Below are positions 24,196 through 31,289 of a stretch of DNA of 60,021 nt, piece by piece (the stretch's first letter is position 1; the number at the start of each line of letters is the position of its first letter). Under the pieces are notes generated by a model, which searched no databases, was not told the DNA's origin, and saw only the letters and a program-made list of their open reading frames with translations. The translations under genes and the position numbers were made by a program. Origin of the DNA: a virus; IMG/VR virus record IMGVR_UViG_3300042476_000858, positions 1 to 60,021 of that record; one strand, 5' to 3'.

Positions 24196-24813
24196 ATGAA
24201 AGCGAAACACCTGAAATTATGCCAAGATAACTTCTTTGGCATAAACTACGAAGGATATTATGTTGTCTATTCACAGTCCGATGCGTCGGATTTAATGGAT
24301 ATGGCGAACTATCGAGTGCTATCCCGTTTTATTAACAATGAGGACTGTATAGAAGCTAGTTTTCGTGGGTTTTTCGGACGGTTTACAGCCATCCTGTTAA
24401 AAAAGGATAGTCCCCTAGTGGAAGAGATTGACAACCTTATTGAGAAGACAAAGACCGTTTATTACCTGCTAGACGAACAAGTGTACGGTGAAATACTAAA
24501 TGAAAAATGGATGGAATATTGGAACGAGACAGGATGTAATGAGTGTGCTAAGGAAATTTTGGAGATATTACCAGAATTAGAGGACAAAATAGCCTATAAG
24601 TATCGTCATGAAATAGACCTATTGGTATCCCCAGAAGACTTACTAAAGGTCATAAATCCATTCTTAGACTATCTAAACGATGAAACAGTTAGTATATGTG
24701 AAGTATATCAGGGTTTACATGGTAGTTTCGGATTTGAAGATTTAAGCACACCACAACGGTCGGATTTACTTGATGCACTAATGTTACTCGTTGGGAAGAC
24801 GGTATCCAATTAG
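24196..24813 (+). CDS. Hypothetical acidic cassette protein
   Basis: 205 residues with AAGGAAGGA upstream of the ATG. N-terminal half mixed (KLCQDNFFGINYEGYYVVYSQ), C-terminal half helical and strongly acidic (CAKEILEILPELEDKIAYKY; LLKVINPFLDYLNDETV). Largest gene of this part of the island. No transmembrane segment, no known motif. Confidence 0.7.
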   Translation: MKAKHLKLCQDNFFGINYEGYYVVYSQSDASDLMDMANYRVLSRFINNEDCIEASFRGFFGRFTAILLKKDSPLVEEIDNLIEKTKTVYYLLDEQVYGEILNEKWMEYWNETGCNECAKEILEILPELEDKIAYKYRHEIDLLVSPEDLLKVINPFLDYLNDETVSICEVYQGLHGSFGFEDLSTPQRSDLLDALMLLVGKTVSN

Positions 24814-24840
24814 AATTAACCCTGTCCTAACCTTAATCAA

Positions 24841-24876
24841 GGGTTAACCAAAATTTAACCTAGTTAACCCTTGACA
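24841..24876 (+). promoter_or_regulatory. Class 1 operator with orphan -35 box
   Basis: GGGTTAACC...GTTAACCC dyad followed by TTGACA (24871-24876), but no -10-like hexamer at the expected distance; decamer repeats occupy the place. Confidence 0.6.
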
Positions 24877-24933
24877 AGTAGTGAATCTTCCTAACCCAAT
24901 CTAACCCCATTTAACCCTTACCAATTAAAACGT

Positions 24934-25206
24934 ATGACTCATTCAAGATTACCAATTCTGTCCAAAATTTTGCCCGATTTATCAGATTGGGGAGAAGGAA
25001 TTATTTCCGATGAACAATGGTTAAAAAAATCTAAAGGTTTTTATGAATACCTAGTCGGAAAACGATGCCCCCATTGCGGTTCATTTAATGTTCGGAAACG
25101 AGCCACTAAAAAGGATGTAAACGGAAAACCTTACTCCGTGTTCCAGTGTAATGATTGCAAAAAAACCTACTCTGGCAAGAAATTTAATCTTGACACACAG
25201 ACTTAA
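24934..25206 (+). CDS. Zinc-ribbon protein
   Basis: 90 residues. A four-cysteine ribbon fills the C-terminal half: CPHCGSFNVRKRATKK followed by CNDCKKTYSGKKF. The pattern with Val-Arg-Lys and a Tyr-Ser-Val-Phe-Gln strand between the pairs matches zinc ribbons of transposase N-termini and small nucleic-acid-binding proteins. The N-terminal 50 residues are helical (SDEQWLKKSKGFYEYLVGK). Probably binds nucleic acid; whether it is a phage regulator or a transposase fragment is open. Confidence 0.65.
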   Translation: MTHSRLPILSKILPDLSDWGEGIISDEQWLKKSKGFYEYLVGKRCPHCGSFNVRKRATKKDVNGKPYSVFQCNDCKKTYSGKKFNLDTQT

Positions 25207-25237
25207 ACCCTTAAAACCAAGCACAGGAGCCAAAAAT

Positions 25238-25630
25238 ATGCCCCAATTTAACCCTAACCACGTCCCTGATGATGTTTTCCCCTTTATAAGTGGTTATTTA
25301 ACGGCCGCAGAATGGTGTTGTCAGGGGGAAAATGGAGAGGATTTCCCTAAAATGGGTCACGGTTTCACCAAAAAATCACTACTGTCCGCACGGGATGATG
25401 TAGAACGATTCGTAAGCGAAAACCAAGAGGATATTAATATCTTTCTAGAGTCTGGGTTTAGCGAAGACCACGTTGGTCATAACTTCTATCTAAACCGTAA
25501 TCGTTATGGTTCTGGGTTCTGGGATGAGAAAGGTTGTGATAAGGCGGTCTTAGACCGACTTTCTGAAGCTTCAAAAAATTTTGGTGAGTGCGACTCTATG
25601 GCCATTCGTGGATGGATTTACTTAGAATAG
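25238..25630 (+). CDS. Conserved phage protein of unknown function
   Basis: 130 residues from the ATG at 25238 with AGGAG upstream. The C-terminal phrase VGHNFYLNRNRYGSGFWDEKG resembles a widespread phage and plasmid family that reads (A/V)GHDFWLTRN-HGAGFWDR; the start of that family also has 'Y-TA-W' as here (GYLTAAEWC). Function not established. The upstream extension overlaps the zinc-ribbon gene and is not used. Confidence 0.7.
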   Translation: MPQFNPNHVPDDVFPFISGYLTAAEWCCQGENGEDFPKMGHGFTKKSLLSARDDVERFVSENQEDINIFLESGFSEDHVGHNFYLNRNRYGSGFWDEKGCDKAVLDRLSEASKNFGECDSMAIRGWIYLE

Positions 25631-25674
25631 AGTTCAACTAAGTTAAACTCAATCCAACCTAGTTAAGTAGGGAG

Positions 25675-25727
25675 TGTGACAGTTCCTTAACTGTCCACTA
25701 GACTTTACCCTTAGACAATGCCATAAT
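25675..25727 (+). promoter_or_regulatory. Variant class 2 operator plus promoter
   Basis: GTGTGACAGTTCCTTAACTGTCCAC, weak -35 TAGACT (25699-25704), CATAAT (25722-25727). Confidence 0.6.
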
Positions 25728-25756
25728 AGTAACATACCAACCAAAGAGGAAACATT

Positions 25757-26083
25757 ATGACTACTGACAACTCCCCGACAAAAGTAATCTTCCGTAAATG
25801 GGTAAAATACTCAAATAGTATTATCGCCATTTTTCCAGAAATCGTCAGTACGGATAACCCTTATGAATGTCTATCATGGGTATATGTAGGAGGGCATGGT
25901 TCATGTGACCCCCATTGGGTCATTAGCGATACTGTACCGGCAAGTCCCGATGAATATGCTTGGGATAAGGAAGTCCTAGAAAAACAATACGGCTATCAAC
26001 TCAAGGTAATAACCCGAAACCGTCGGGAGTTCCTAGAAATCAGAGAAGCTGAAATAGCTCGCATGGCACAGTTTCTAGTCTAA
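25757..26083 (+). CDS. Cassette protein, family B (copy 1)
   Basis: 108 residues. Strongly similar to the neighbouring 26181 product: TKVIFRKW, IIAIFPEIVS, a CLSW-YVG-HGSCDP strand, WDK-(E/Y)-LE and GYQLKVITRNR. The family pattern 'KVIFRKW...IALFPE...HGAADP' is common in phages and bacteria as a small protein of unknown function. Own promoter; good GAGGAAAC ribosome site. Confidence 0.75.
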   Translation: MTTDNSPTKVIFRKWVKYSNSIIAIFPEIVSTDNPYECLSWVYVGGHGSCDPHWVISDTVPASPDEYAWDKEVLEKQYGYQLKVITRNRREFLEIREAEIARMAQFLV

Positions 26084-26098
26084 CCTCAACTTAATCAC

Positions 26099-26156
26099 GG
26101 GTTAACCAAAATTTAACCAAGTTAACCCTTGACAGTCCCCCGAAAAGTGCTATAAT
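26099..26156 (+). promoter_or_regulatory. Class 1 operator plus cassette promoter
   Basis: GGGTTAACC (26099-26107)...GTTAACCC (26121-26128), TTGACA (26129-26134), 16 bp, TATAAT (26151-26156). The right arm touches the -35 box, so a bound protein would block polymerase. Confidence 0.8.
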
Positions 26157-26180
26157 GAAAACATCACGAGGAAACCAATT

Positions 26181-26537
26181 ATGACCACTGAAAACCCCAC
26201 AAAAGTAATCTTCCGTAAATGGGAAAAATACACTTGGCGTATTATCGCCATTTTTCCAGAAATCGTCAGTTGCGATAACCCCTATAAATGTCTATCATGG
26301 GAATATGTAGGGGAGCATGGTTCATGTGACCCCTGTGAGGTTATTAACAATACTTTCCCTGCCACTTTTTATGATTATTCATGGGATAAAAAATACCTAG
26401 AGGAACACTACGGGTATCAACTCAAGGTGATAACCCGTAACCGTCCGGAGTTCCTAGAAACCAGAAAAACACACATAGACTTAATCAGGTTAGCCCTTGA
26501 CACACCGCTTCAAAACGGCTATAAAAGACCTGCATAA
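26181..26537 (+). CDS. Cassette protein, family B (copy 2)
   Basis: 118 residues, the tandem paralogue of 25757-26083; N-terminal two thirds nearly identical, C-terminus diverged and longer (HIDLIRLALDTPLQNGYKRPA). The final residues overlap sequence resembling another promoter (LTRLALDT encoded near TTGACA), suggesting that the 3' end was rebuilt by recombination inside a promoter repeat. Confidence 0.75.
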   Translation: MTTENPTKVIFRKWEKYTWRIIAIFPEIVSCDNPYKCLSWEYVGEHGSCDPCEVINNTFPATFYDYSWDKKYLEEHYGYQLKVITRNRPEFLETRKTHIDLIRLALDTPLQNGYKRPA

Positions 26538-26559
26538 ACTTAACCTAGTTAAGTAGGGA

Positions 26560-26614
26560 GTGTGACAGTTCCTTAACTGTCCACTAGACTTTACCCCTTA
26601 AACAATGCCATAAT
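26560..26614 (+). promoter_or_regulatory. Variant class 2 operator plus promoter
   Basis: Near-copy of 25675-25727: GTGTGACAGTTCC dyad and CATAAT at 26609-26614, with weak -35 (TAGACT) and an 18-bp spacer. Confidence 0.6.
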
Positions 26615-26644
26615 AGTAACAACCAACCAAAAAGGAAACCGATT

Positions 26645-26947
26645 ATGACTACTTACCTCCGGTATCTAGAAACACTGTCAACCAGTAAATTACAAGAAAT
26701 CTTTGCTGAAAACTTAACTTGTGAGCAATTACTAGCAGAAGATGGATTAGAAATTTCCGACTTAGAAAACCCACTGGGGGACGACTTGTACTACGATGAA
26801 AAAATATTCTATCAGAATTTATCCACAATGGAAGACGACCGAGATTTTTTGATAGATGCTATAAGTGATTGGGTAGAGGCATTTCCACCTAACCGAAAGG
26901 GTTCTGCCGAGTTCTTTTTAACACCCTACGGAACATTTAAGTGCTAA
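26645..26947 (+). CDS. Cassette protein, family C (copy 1)
   Basis: 100 residues, acidic: YLETLSTSKLQEIFAE, CEQLLAEDGLEISDLENPLGD, DFLIDAISDWVEAFPPN. Nearly the same as the 27496 product (about 70% identical by eye). The N-terminal helix pair and the DLENPLG turn are kept. No family recognised. Confidence 0.75.
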   Translation: MTTYLRYLETLSTSKLQEIFAENLTCEQLLAEDGLEISDLENPLGDDLYYDEKIFYQNLSTMEDDRDFLIDAISDWVEAFPPNRKGSAEFFLTPYGTFKC

Positions 26948-26958
26948 AACTTAATCAA

Positions 26959-27017
26959 GGGTTAACCAAAATTTAACCAAGTTAACCCTTGACAGACCCC
27001 CGAAAAAATGCCATAAT
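26959..27017 (+). promoter_or_regulatory. Class 1 operator plus cassette promoter
   Basis: GGGTTAACC...GTTAACCC dyad, TTGACA (26989-26994), 17 bp, CATAAT (27012-27017). Confidence 0.8.
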
Positions 27018-27048
27018 GGACACATACCAACCAACGAGGAAAAAAAAA

Positions 27049-27402
27049 ATGAGAGAATTTAAAGAATGGTTTGAGGAAAATCTTTACGAGTATGCTAAAG
27101 ATATTGCAAGTTACGGAGCAGACATGGGTTTTCCCTATATATCCTATACATCGGACTGTGTTAAGTTATGGGAAAAGTACGGGGTTTCAATCTGGAAATA
27201 TGCAGTTGAACAAGCGAAACAATTGGGCTATACCAACGTGGCTAAAATGATTTCCTCTTTTAGCCGGGCTGATATGTTAGAAAGTCTAGATTCGTTTTAT
27301 AACCTCATGGTCTGGTATGCCTGTGAGGAAATAGCCCGTGAAATAACCGACCAGCAGGATGAAGATGAATATGAGGATGAAGATGAAGATTCCTTAGACT
27401 AA
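27049..27402 (+). CDS. Cassette protein, DUF7222-like
   Basis: 117 residues from the ATG at 27049; the longer frame to 26989 again begins in the TTGACA box. Mostly helical (EWFEENLYEYAKDIASYGADMGFPYISYTSD) with LMVWYACEEIAREI near the end and an extreme acidic tail of Asp/Glu. The layout recalls a phage family (DUF7222-like) that has a 'YYxDTxxFYDxYxxEI' middle and a 'Lx-W-AxEE-Axxi' end; that recollection is moderate. A truncated copy lies at 27806-27910. Confidence 0.7.
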   Translation: MREFKEWFEENLYEYAKDIASYGADMGFPYISYTSDCVKLWEKYGVSIWKYAVEQAKQLGYTNVAKMISSFSRADMLESLDSFYNLMVWYACEEIAREITDQQDEDEYEDEDEDSLD

Positions 27403-27412
27403 CCTTAACTCA

Positions 27413-27471
27413 GGGTTAACCAAAATTTAACCAAGTTAACCCTTGACAGTCCCGAAAAAAACTGCTGTAAT
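27413..27471 (+). promoter_or_regulatory. Class 1 operator plus cassette promoter
   Basis: Dyad, TTGACA (27443-27448), 17 bp, TGTAAT (27466-27471). Confidence 0.8.
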
Positions 27472-27495
27472 AGTGACATTACAAGGAAACCGATT

Positions 27496-27804
27496 ATGTT
27501 TACTTACCTCTCGTATCTAGAAACACTGTCAACCAGTGAATTACAAGAAATCTTTGCTCAAATCCGAACCTGTGAGCAGTTACTAGCGGAAGATGGATTA
27601 GAAATTTCCGACTTAGAAAACCCACTGGGAGACGTACACTTGTTCTACTGGGATGACAAAGTATTCTATCAGAATTTATCCCGAATGACAGGCGACCGAG
27701 ATTTATTGATAGATGCTATAAGTGAATGGGTAGAGGCATTCCCACCTAACCAAGAGGATATTACAGAGTTCTATCTAAGCCCCTACGGAAGATTTAAATT
27801 TTAA
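27496..27804 (+). CDS. Cassette protein, family C (copy 2)
   Basis: 102 residues, tandem paralogue of 26645-26947 with local changes (ENLT to QIRT, DDLYYDEK to DVHLFYWDDK). Same operator class as its upstream neighbour. The stop lies at the junction with the truncated 27049-like fragment, so the whole unit looks like a duplication. Confidence 0.75.
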   Translation: MFTYLSYLETLSTSELQEIFAQIRTCEQLLAEDGLEISDLENPLGDVHLFYWDDKVFYQNLSRMTGDRDLLIDAISEWVEAFPPNQEDITEFYLSPYGRFKF

Positions 27805-27805
27805 A

Positions 27806-27910
27806 CGGGCTGATATGTTAGAGGTCTGGTATGCCTGTGAGGAAATAGCCCGTGAAATAACCGACCAGCAGGATGAAGATGAAGATGAGGATGAAGATTC
27901 CTTAGACTAA
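27806..27910 (+). pseudogene. Truncated copy of the 27049 gene
   Basis: The sequence GGGCTGATATGTTAGA, then VWYACEEIAREITDQQDED-type coding, repeats the 3' end of 27049-27402 with a deletion of about 30 bp and an in-frame acidic-tail contraction. No start or promoter of its own. Confidence 0.85.
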
Positions 27911-27920
27911 ACTCAACTCA

Positions 27921-27979
27921 GGGTTAACCAAAATTTAACCAAGTTAACCCTTGACAGTCTAGAAAAAAACTGCTATAAT
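27921..27979 (+). promoter_or_regulatory. Class 1 operator plus consensus promoter
   Basis: Dyad, TTGACA (27951-27956), 17 bp, TGC-extended TATAAT (27974-27979): perfect sigma-70 consensus. Confidence 0.9.
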
Positions 27980-28009
27980 AGTAACAACCAACCAAAAAGG
28001 AAACCGATT

Positions 28010-28387
28010 ATGTCTCAATTTAGAATCGTCTATCAGTATGTTACACCAGAGTCAGCATTCGATTGGGGATATTTGGAACAAGGGTATTATTTCAAGGGTA
28101 CTCACTACGAATCTGATTATTCTTCTGAGGATTACTGGCAAGAAATATCGGAAATAGGCTTGGATAATCTAATCAAATTAGCGCACAGTTTAGGGATTGT
28201 CGCTAACAGTTCTAACGACTTAAGCAATTGGTTTTCCAGTGAAGACCCAGAAGACCCAGACCCAGACCAATACTACTATACATCCTACTCCCTACATCTT
28301 CGTTCAGACCGTTACGATTCTCTTTTCCGGCGAGTCAATCTGTTATTGTTTGAATATGATTTTAACTACTGTGTACATCAAGGATAA
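28010..28387 (+). CDS. Acidic cassette protein
   Basis: 125 residues. Aromatic and acidic (WGYLEQGYYFKGTHYESDYS, a DPEDPDPDQYYY stretch) with leucine-rich ends. No transmembrane segment, no known motif. Such Asp/Glu-rich, Tyr-rich proteins include DNA mimics, but that is only a thought. Its promoter is the strongest in the island. Confidence 0.7.
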   Translation: MSQFRIVYQYVTPESAFDWGYLEQGYYFKGTHYESDYSSEDYWQEISEIGLDNLIKLAHSLGIVANSSNDLSNWFSSEDPEDPDPDQYYYTSYSLHLRSDRYDSLFRRVNLLLFEYDFNYCVHQG

Positions 28388-28401
28388 TTAACCCCTGCAA
28401 T

Positions 28402-28443
28402 ACTCCCTAACCCAACCAATAGGATTAGGGAGTCCATTGCAGG
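28402..28443 (+). terminator. Hairpin followed by ATTGCAGG
   Basis: ACTCCCTAACCC, eight-base loop, GGATTAGGGAGT (12 pairs), then CCATTGCAGG. Further ATTGCAGG copies follow in this 260-bp gap, and a 65-bp block (TTCACCTATGCCTATAC) shared with 29149 and 31930. Confidence 0.6.
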
Positions 28444-28584
28444 TATGTGTAGGGGAGTCCATTGCAGGTATGTGAGTAAGTAGGTTCACCTATGCCTATA
28501 CGGGTTATGTGAGGGTAAAGATGGACGACGGAGTGGATAAGTTTCTCTTATACCCACTGATAAGAAATTCTAATAGTTGAGGGC

Positions 28585-28614
28585 TTGACAATACCTAGTA
28601 AACCCTGATATAGT
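28585..28614 (+). promoter_or_regulatory. Cassette promoter, class 3 context
   Basis: TTGACA (28585-28590), 18 bp, TATAGT (28609-28614). The stretch GAGGGCTTGACAATACC is shared with 34262 and, in part, 32854. An upstream ATAAGAAATTCTAAT half-site replaces the usual dyad. Confidence 0.75.
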
Positions 28615-28646
28615 AGTAACATACCGAACCAAAAGGGAGCCAAAAA

Positions 28647-29039
28647 ATGTTATTCATACTAAGCGAAAGATTCCAAGACAACCTAGTGCGTGAGGGGGAA
28701 TACATTAGTATCTATAGACTGGATGATGTAATATACCTAGTCCCTACTTTAGCATTTTTTCAAGAATTAGAGGAAAATCCAGAGTTTTTCGATAAACCTG
28801 CGGATTACTTATGGTATGACTTGTTAGAGGATGCGTTATGCGACGAATGGTTATCTCCTCGTGTTGAGGGCATGGGAGATTACTTTTTCCTGACTGATGA
28901 TTATTACTGTGATTATGATGGTGAGTTAAGTATAATTTATGACCGATTATGGTTCATAGACTTAGCTAATCATTTCCCTTATTCATTGGTAGAAATTCTA
29001 AAAACCAAAGGGTATATTGACTTATACCGGTTTGAATAG
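28647..29039 (+). CDS. Acidic cassette protein
   Basis: 130 residues, strongly acidic and aromatic: YLVPTLAFFQELEENPEFFDKPADY, LLEDALCDEWLSPRV, DDYYCDYDGELSIIYDRLWF. Resembles the 28010 product in composition but does not align clearly. No family recognised. Confidence 0.7.
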   Translation: MLFILSERFQDNLVREGEYISIYRLDDVIYLVPTLAFFQELEENPEFFDKPADYLWYDLLEDALCDEWLSPRVEGMGDYFFLTDDYYCDYDGELSIIYDRLWFIDLANHFPYSLVEILKTKGYIDLYRFE

Positions 29040-29047
29040 TTAACTCA

Positions 29048-29106
29048 GGGTTAACCAAAATTTAAACTGGTTAACCCTTGACAGGCCCTAGAAATATTGC
29101 CACAAT
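29048..29106 (+). promoter_or_regulatory. Class 1 operator with degenerate promoter
   Basis: GGTTAACC...GGTTAACCC dyad, TTGACA (29078-29083), 17 bp, CACAAT (29101-29106). No gene follows; a hairpin with TGAAAAC/GTTTTCA arms (29106-29140) and ATTGCAGG come instead. Confidence 0.6.
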
Positions 29107-29219
29107 GAAAACCCTAACCTCGTTGGTTGGTGTGTTTTCATTGCAGGTGTGTGTGTGTAGGTGAACTCCCCCTACACCTATACGGGTTATGCGTGGGTAA
29201 TGATGGACGACTCTGATAA

Positions 29220-29307
29220 GCTAATCTTATATAAGTTACCATTATCAATTCCATAAGAAAGATTAATGAATGAACTACTTGACAGACCCTAGAAATATTG
29301 CTATAGT
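29220..29307 (+). promoter_or_regulatory. Class 4 operator plus cassette promoter
   Basis: ATAAGCTAATCTTATATAAG (one array-type unit), a CCATAAGAAAGATTAATGA element, TTGACA (29279-29284), 17 bp, TATAGT (29302-29307). Confidence 0.75.
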
Positions 29308-29349
29308 AGTAACATGAAAGAAAACAAGCCCCCCTGATAAGTACCAACC

Positions 29350-29691
29350 ATGATTTACCACTATTTGATAGGGTTTCCTAAAGATTTCCAGTTTCCTATA
29401 GCTAAACGTAGCCTACGGTACAGCAACCATGCACGGATAGAGGCCATGACAGACGGTGCTATTGATTTACCGACTGTCATAAAACCCTCAAGCGGTAAGT
29501 TGATAGAATTAAACTTGACCAGAGAAGTTCCCCAATATGTTTACCGTTTTCAATACTCAAGCACCAAAGACTTGGTCATGGTGCTTTCTGCCAAAACACC
29601 CCTACACTGGACAGTCGTTACGGTCTGGTTAAACAATACTATCGATGCCCATGAAAGCCTAGACCGTACACGGTACGCTATACCTGCCTAG
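29350..29691 (+). CDS. Cassette protein with DUF4258-like features
   Basis: 113 residues. The phrase LRYSNHARIEAMTD resembles the 'S-HA-xR' start of DUF4258 or RelE-like small toxin folds, followed by strands (SGKLIELNL, YRFQYSSTKDLVMVLS) and TVVTVWLN. That order fits a small beta-alpha toxin or RNase fold, and RelE-type proteins often lack obvious catalytic motifs. Identification is tentative. A standalone toxin-like protein in a phage early region would be notable. Confidence 0.6.
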   Translation: MIYHYLIGFPKDFQFPIAKRSLRYSNHARIEAMTDGAIDLPTVIKPSSGKLIELNLTREVPQYVYRFQYSSTKDLVMVLSAKTPLHWTVVTVWLNNTIDAHESLDRTRYAIPA

Positions 29692-29789
29692 AAAAAATAA
29701 TCAAGAGTTAACCCTAACCCATTAGTAACTATTATAACCCTGATAAGTTATCCTAATACATTAACTCTTGAAAAAAGTTTAAAGCAGAC

Positions 29790-29854
29790 AGTGGACACTT
29801 TCTAAACTGTCCACTCCCAAAAGGGTTGACAAGGGTTAGGAACAATGCCATAAT
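29790..29854 (+). promoter_or_regulatory. Class 2 operator plus cassette promoter
   Basis: AGTGGACA (29790-29797)...TGTCCACT (29808-29815), TTGACA (29826-29831), 17 bp, CATAAT (29849-29854). Confidence 0.8.
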
Positions 29855-29893
29855 AGAAACATAAACCGAAACAAACCAACGAGGAAAGCGAAA

Positions 29894-30178
29894 ATGAAGT
29901 ACACAGTAGTTAAAAGTTTAATCAGATGGTATGACCCATTACAGTGTCTAGGAATTACTCTAGACAGCTATCAATTAATGGAAATTGAGGAAAAAGTTAA
30001 AGCAGGCCATGAAGTAAGGGGGGTTGTCAAAGAATGGATAATAGATAATGCTGGTGATTATTCTGGAATTACTGACTTTATGGCCGACTTAGAATTTAGC
30101 TCTGGGAATGTAGTTATAGACTGGACAGACCCTGAAAGTGAGAATAAATTCTGTGATTGTTACTATGGGGATTACTAA
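29894..30178 (+). CDS. Cassette protein, family A (copy 2)
   Basis: 94 residues, paralogue of 23179-23481: MKYTVVKSLIRW, LDSYQLMEIEEKV, DFMADLEF, VVIDWTDPESENKF. Same operator class 2 as the first copy, so operator and gene travelled together. Ends in acidic CDCYYGDY. Confidence 0.75.
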   Translation: MKYTVVKSLIRWYDPLQCLGITLDSYQLMEIEEKVKAGHEVRGVVKEWIIDNAGDYSGITDFMADLEFSSGNVVIDWTDPESENKFCDCYYGDY

Positions 30179-30203
30179 ATAACCCGTAACTAGGGGCTTA
30201 GAA

Positions 30204-30245
30204 AGTGGACAGTTCCCAAACTGTCCACCTCAAAAAGGGTTGACA
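30204..30245 (+). promoter_or_regulatory. Class 2 dyad with orphan -35
   Basis: GTGGACAGTTCCCAAACTGTCCAC then TTGACA (30240-30245), but the -10 place holds TTAGTCCATTGCAGG. Decayed cassette start. Confidence 0.6.
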
Positions 30246-30334
30246 AGGGTTAGTCCATTGCAGGTATGTGTAGGGGAGTTTATTGCAGGTGTGTAGGGGT
30301 TAGTTCATTGCAGGTGTGTAGGGGAGTACATCCC

Positions 30335-30730
30335 ATAAGCTAATCTTATATAAGTAAAAACTATCTAACGGATAAGCTAATCTTATATAAGTAAAAACTA
30401 TCTAACGGATAAGCTAATCTTATATAAGTAAAAACTATCTAACGGATAAGCTAATCTTATATAAGTAAAAACTATCTAACAGATAAGCTAATCTTATATA
30501 AGTAAAAACTATCTAACGGATAAGCTAATCTTATATAAGTAAAAACTATCTAACAGATAAGCTAATCTTATATAAGTAAAAACTATCTAACAGATAAGCT
30601 AATCTTATATAAGTAAAAACTATCTAACAGATAAGCTAATCTTATATAAGTAAAAACTATCTAACGGATAAGCTAATCTTATATAAGTAAAAACTATCTA
30701 ACGGTTAAGTTAATCTTATATAAGTAACCA
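30335..30730. repeat. 37-bp tandem array (class 4 operator, ten full copies)
   Basis: Units start at 30335, 30372, 30409 and every 37 bp to 30668, then one decayed unit. Each contains ATAAGCTAATCTTAT and the overlapping palindrome CTTATATAAG, then TAAAAACTATCTAAC; the only variable base is in the last few (CGG or CAG). No spacers, so not a CRISPR. It lies 40 bp upstream of the -35 of the third family A gene. Confidence 0.95.
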
Positions 30731-30767
30731 TTATCAATCCCATAAGAAAGATTAATGATTTACCTAC

Positions 30768-30796
30768 TTGACAGACCCTAGAAATATTGCTATAGT
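30768..30796 (+). promoter_or_regulatory. Cassette promoter after the array
   Basis: TTGACA (30768-30773), 17 bp, TATAGT (30791-30796), with the CCATAAGAAAGATTAATGA element between array and -35. Confidence 0.8.
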
Positions 30797-30832
30797 AGAT
30801 ACATAAACCAAAACAAACAGGAACCAAAAACC

Positions 30833-31138
30833 ATGAAGTACGTTAAAAGCTCTATCAAATTAATTGGGTACGGTCGGTACGATAAATCCTTTTTTCAGTG
30901 TCAAGAGTTAACGATAGACAGTAGTGAGCTATTGGATATTGACGAAAAAATAGAACAGAAGGGGGATGTTAAAGAAGGAATAAAGGAATGGTTAGAATAT
31001 AATGCTGATTTATCTGAGTTAGTTGACTTTATGGCAGACTTGGAGTTTAAAACAGGGAATGTGATTGTGAACTGGAATGACCCTGTAAATGAACAAGTAT
31101 TCCAGTTTATAGAATATGGAAGGGTAGTAGAGGCTTAG
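30833..31138 (+). CDS. Cassette protein, family A (copy 3)
   Basis: 101 residues, most diverged member: MKYVKSSIKLIGYGRYDKSFF, LDIDEKIEQKGDVKEGIKEW, VDFMADLEF. The GDVKEGI-EW phrase ties it to copy 1. Unlike the other two it sits behind the class 4 array rather than a class 2 dyad, so gene family and operator class can be recombined. Confidence 0.75.
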   Translation: MKYVKSSIKLIGYGRYDKSFFQCQELTIDSSELLDIDEKIEQKGDVKEGIKEWLEYNADLSELVDFMADLEFKTGNVIVNWNDPVNEQVFQFIEYGRVVEA

Positions 31139-31147
31139 ACAGTGGAC

Positions 31148-31212
31148 AGTGGACACTTCCTAAACTGTCCACTCCAAAAAGACTTGACATACTGGATGAA
31201 AAATGCCATAAT
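31148..31212 (+). promoter_or_regulatory. Class 2 operator plus promoter
   Basis: AGTGGACA/TGTCCACT (31148-31173; the left half is doubled), TTGACA (31184-31189), 17 bp, CATAAT (31207-31212). Confidence 0.8.
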
Positions 31213-31228
31213 AGTAACATAGGCAAAA

Positions 31229-31257
31229 AGTTAACCCACTCACTTCACCGGGTTAAC
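31229..31257 (+). promoter_or_regulatory. Leader dyad GTTAACCC...GGGTTAACC
   Basis: A GTTAAC-type dyad inside the leader of the SAP-domain gene; the same leader of about 60 nt recurs before the HigA-like gene (32458-32488). Downstream of the start point, so it could act as RNA hairpin or as operator. Confidence 0.6.
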
Positions 31258-31289
31258 CAAGTTCAAACCAAAACAAGAGGACAAATCGA

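Noticed and set aside
28468-29220. tRNA-like elements in the shared 65-bp blocks
   Set aside because: GGTTCACC looks like a T-arm, but no acceptor or anticodon arm can be formed.
30335-30730. CRISPR array
   Set aside because: Units are contiguous with no unique spacers, and no cas gene is near.
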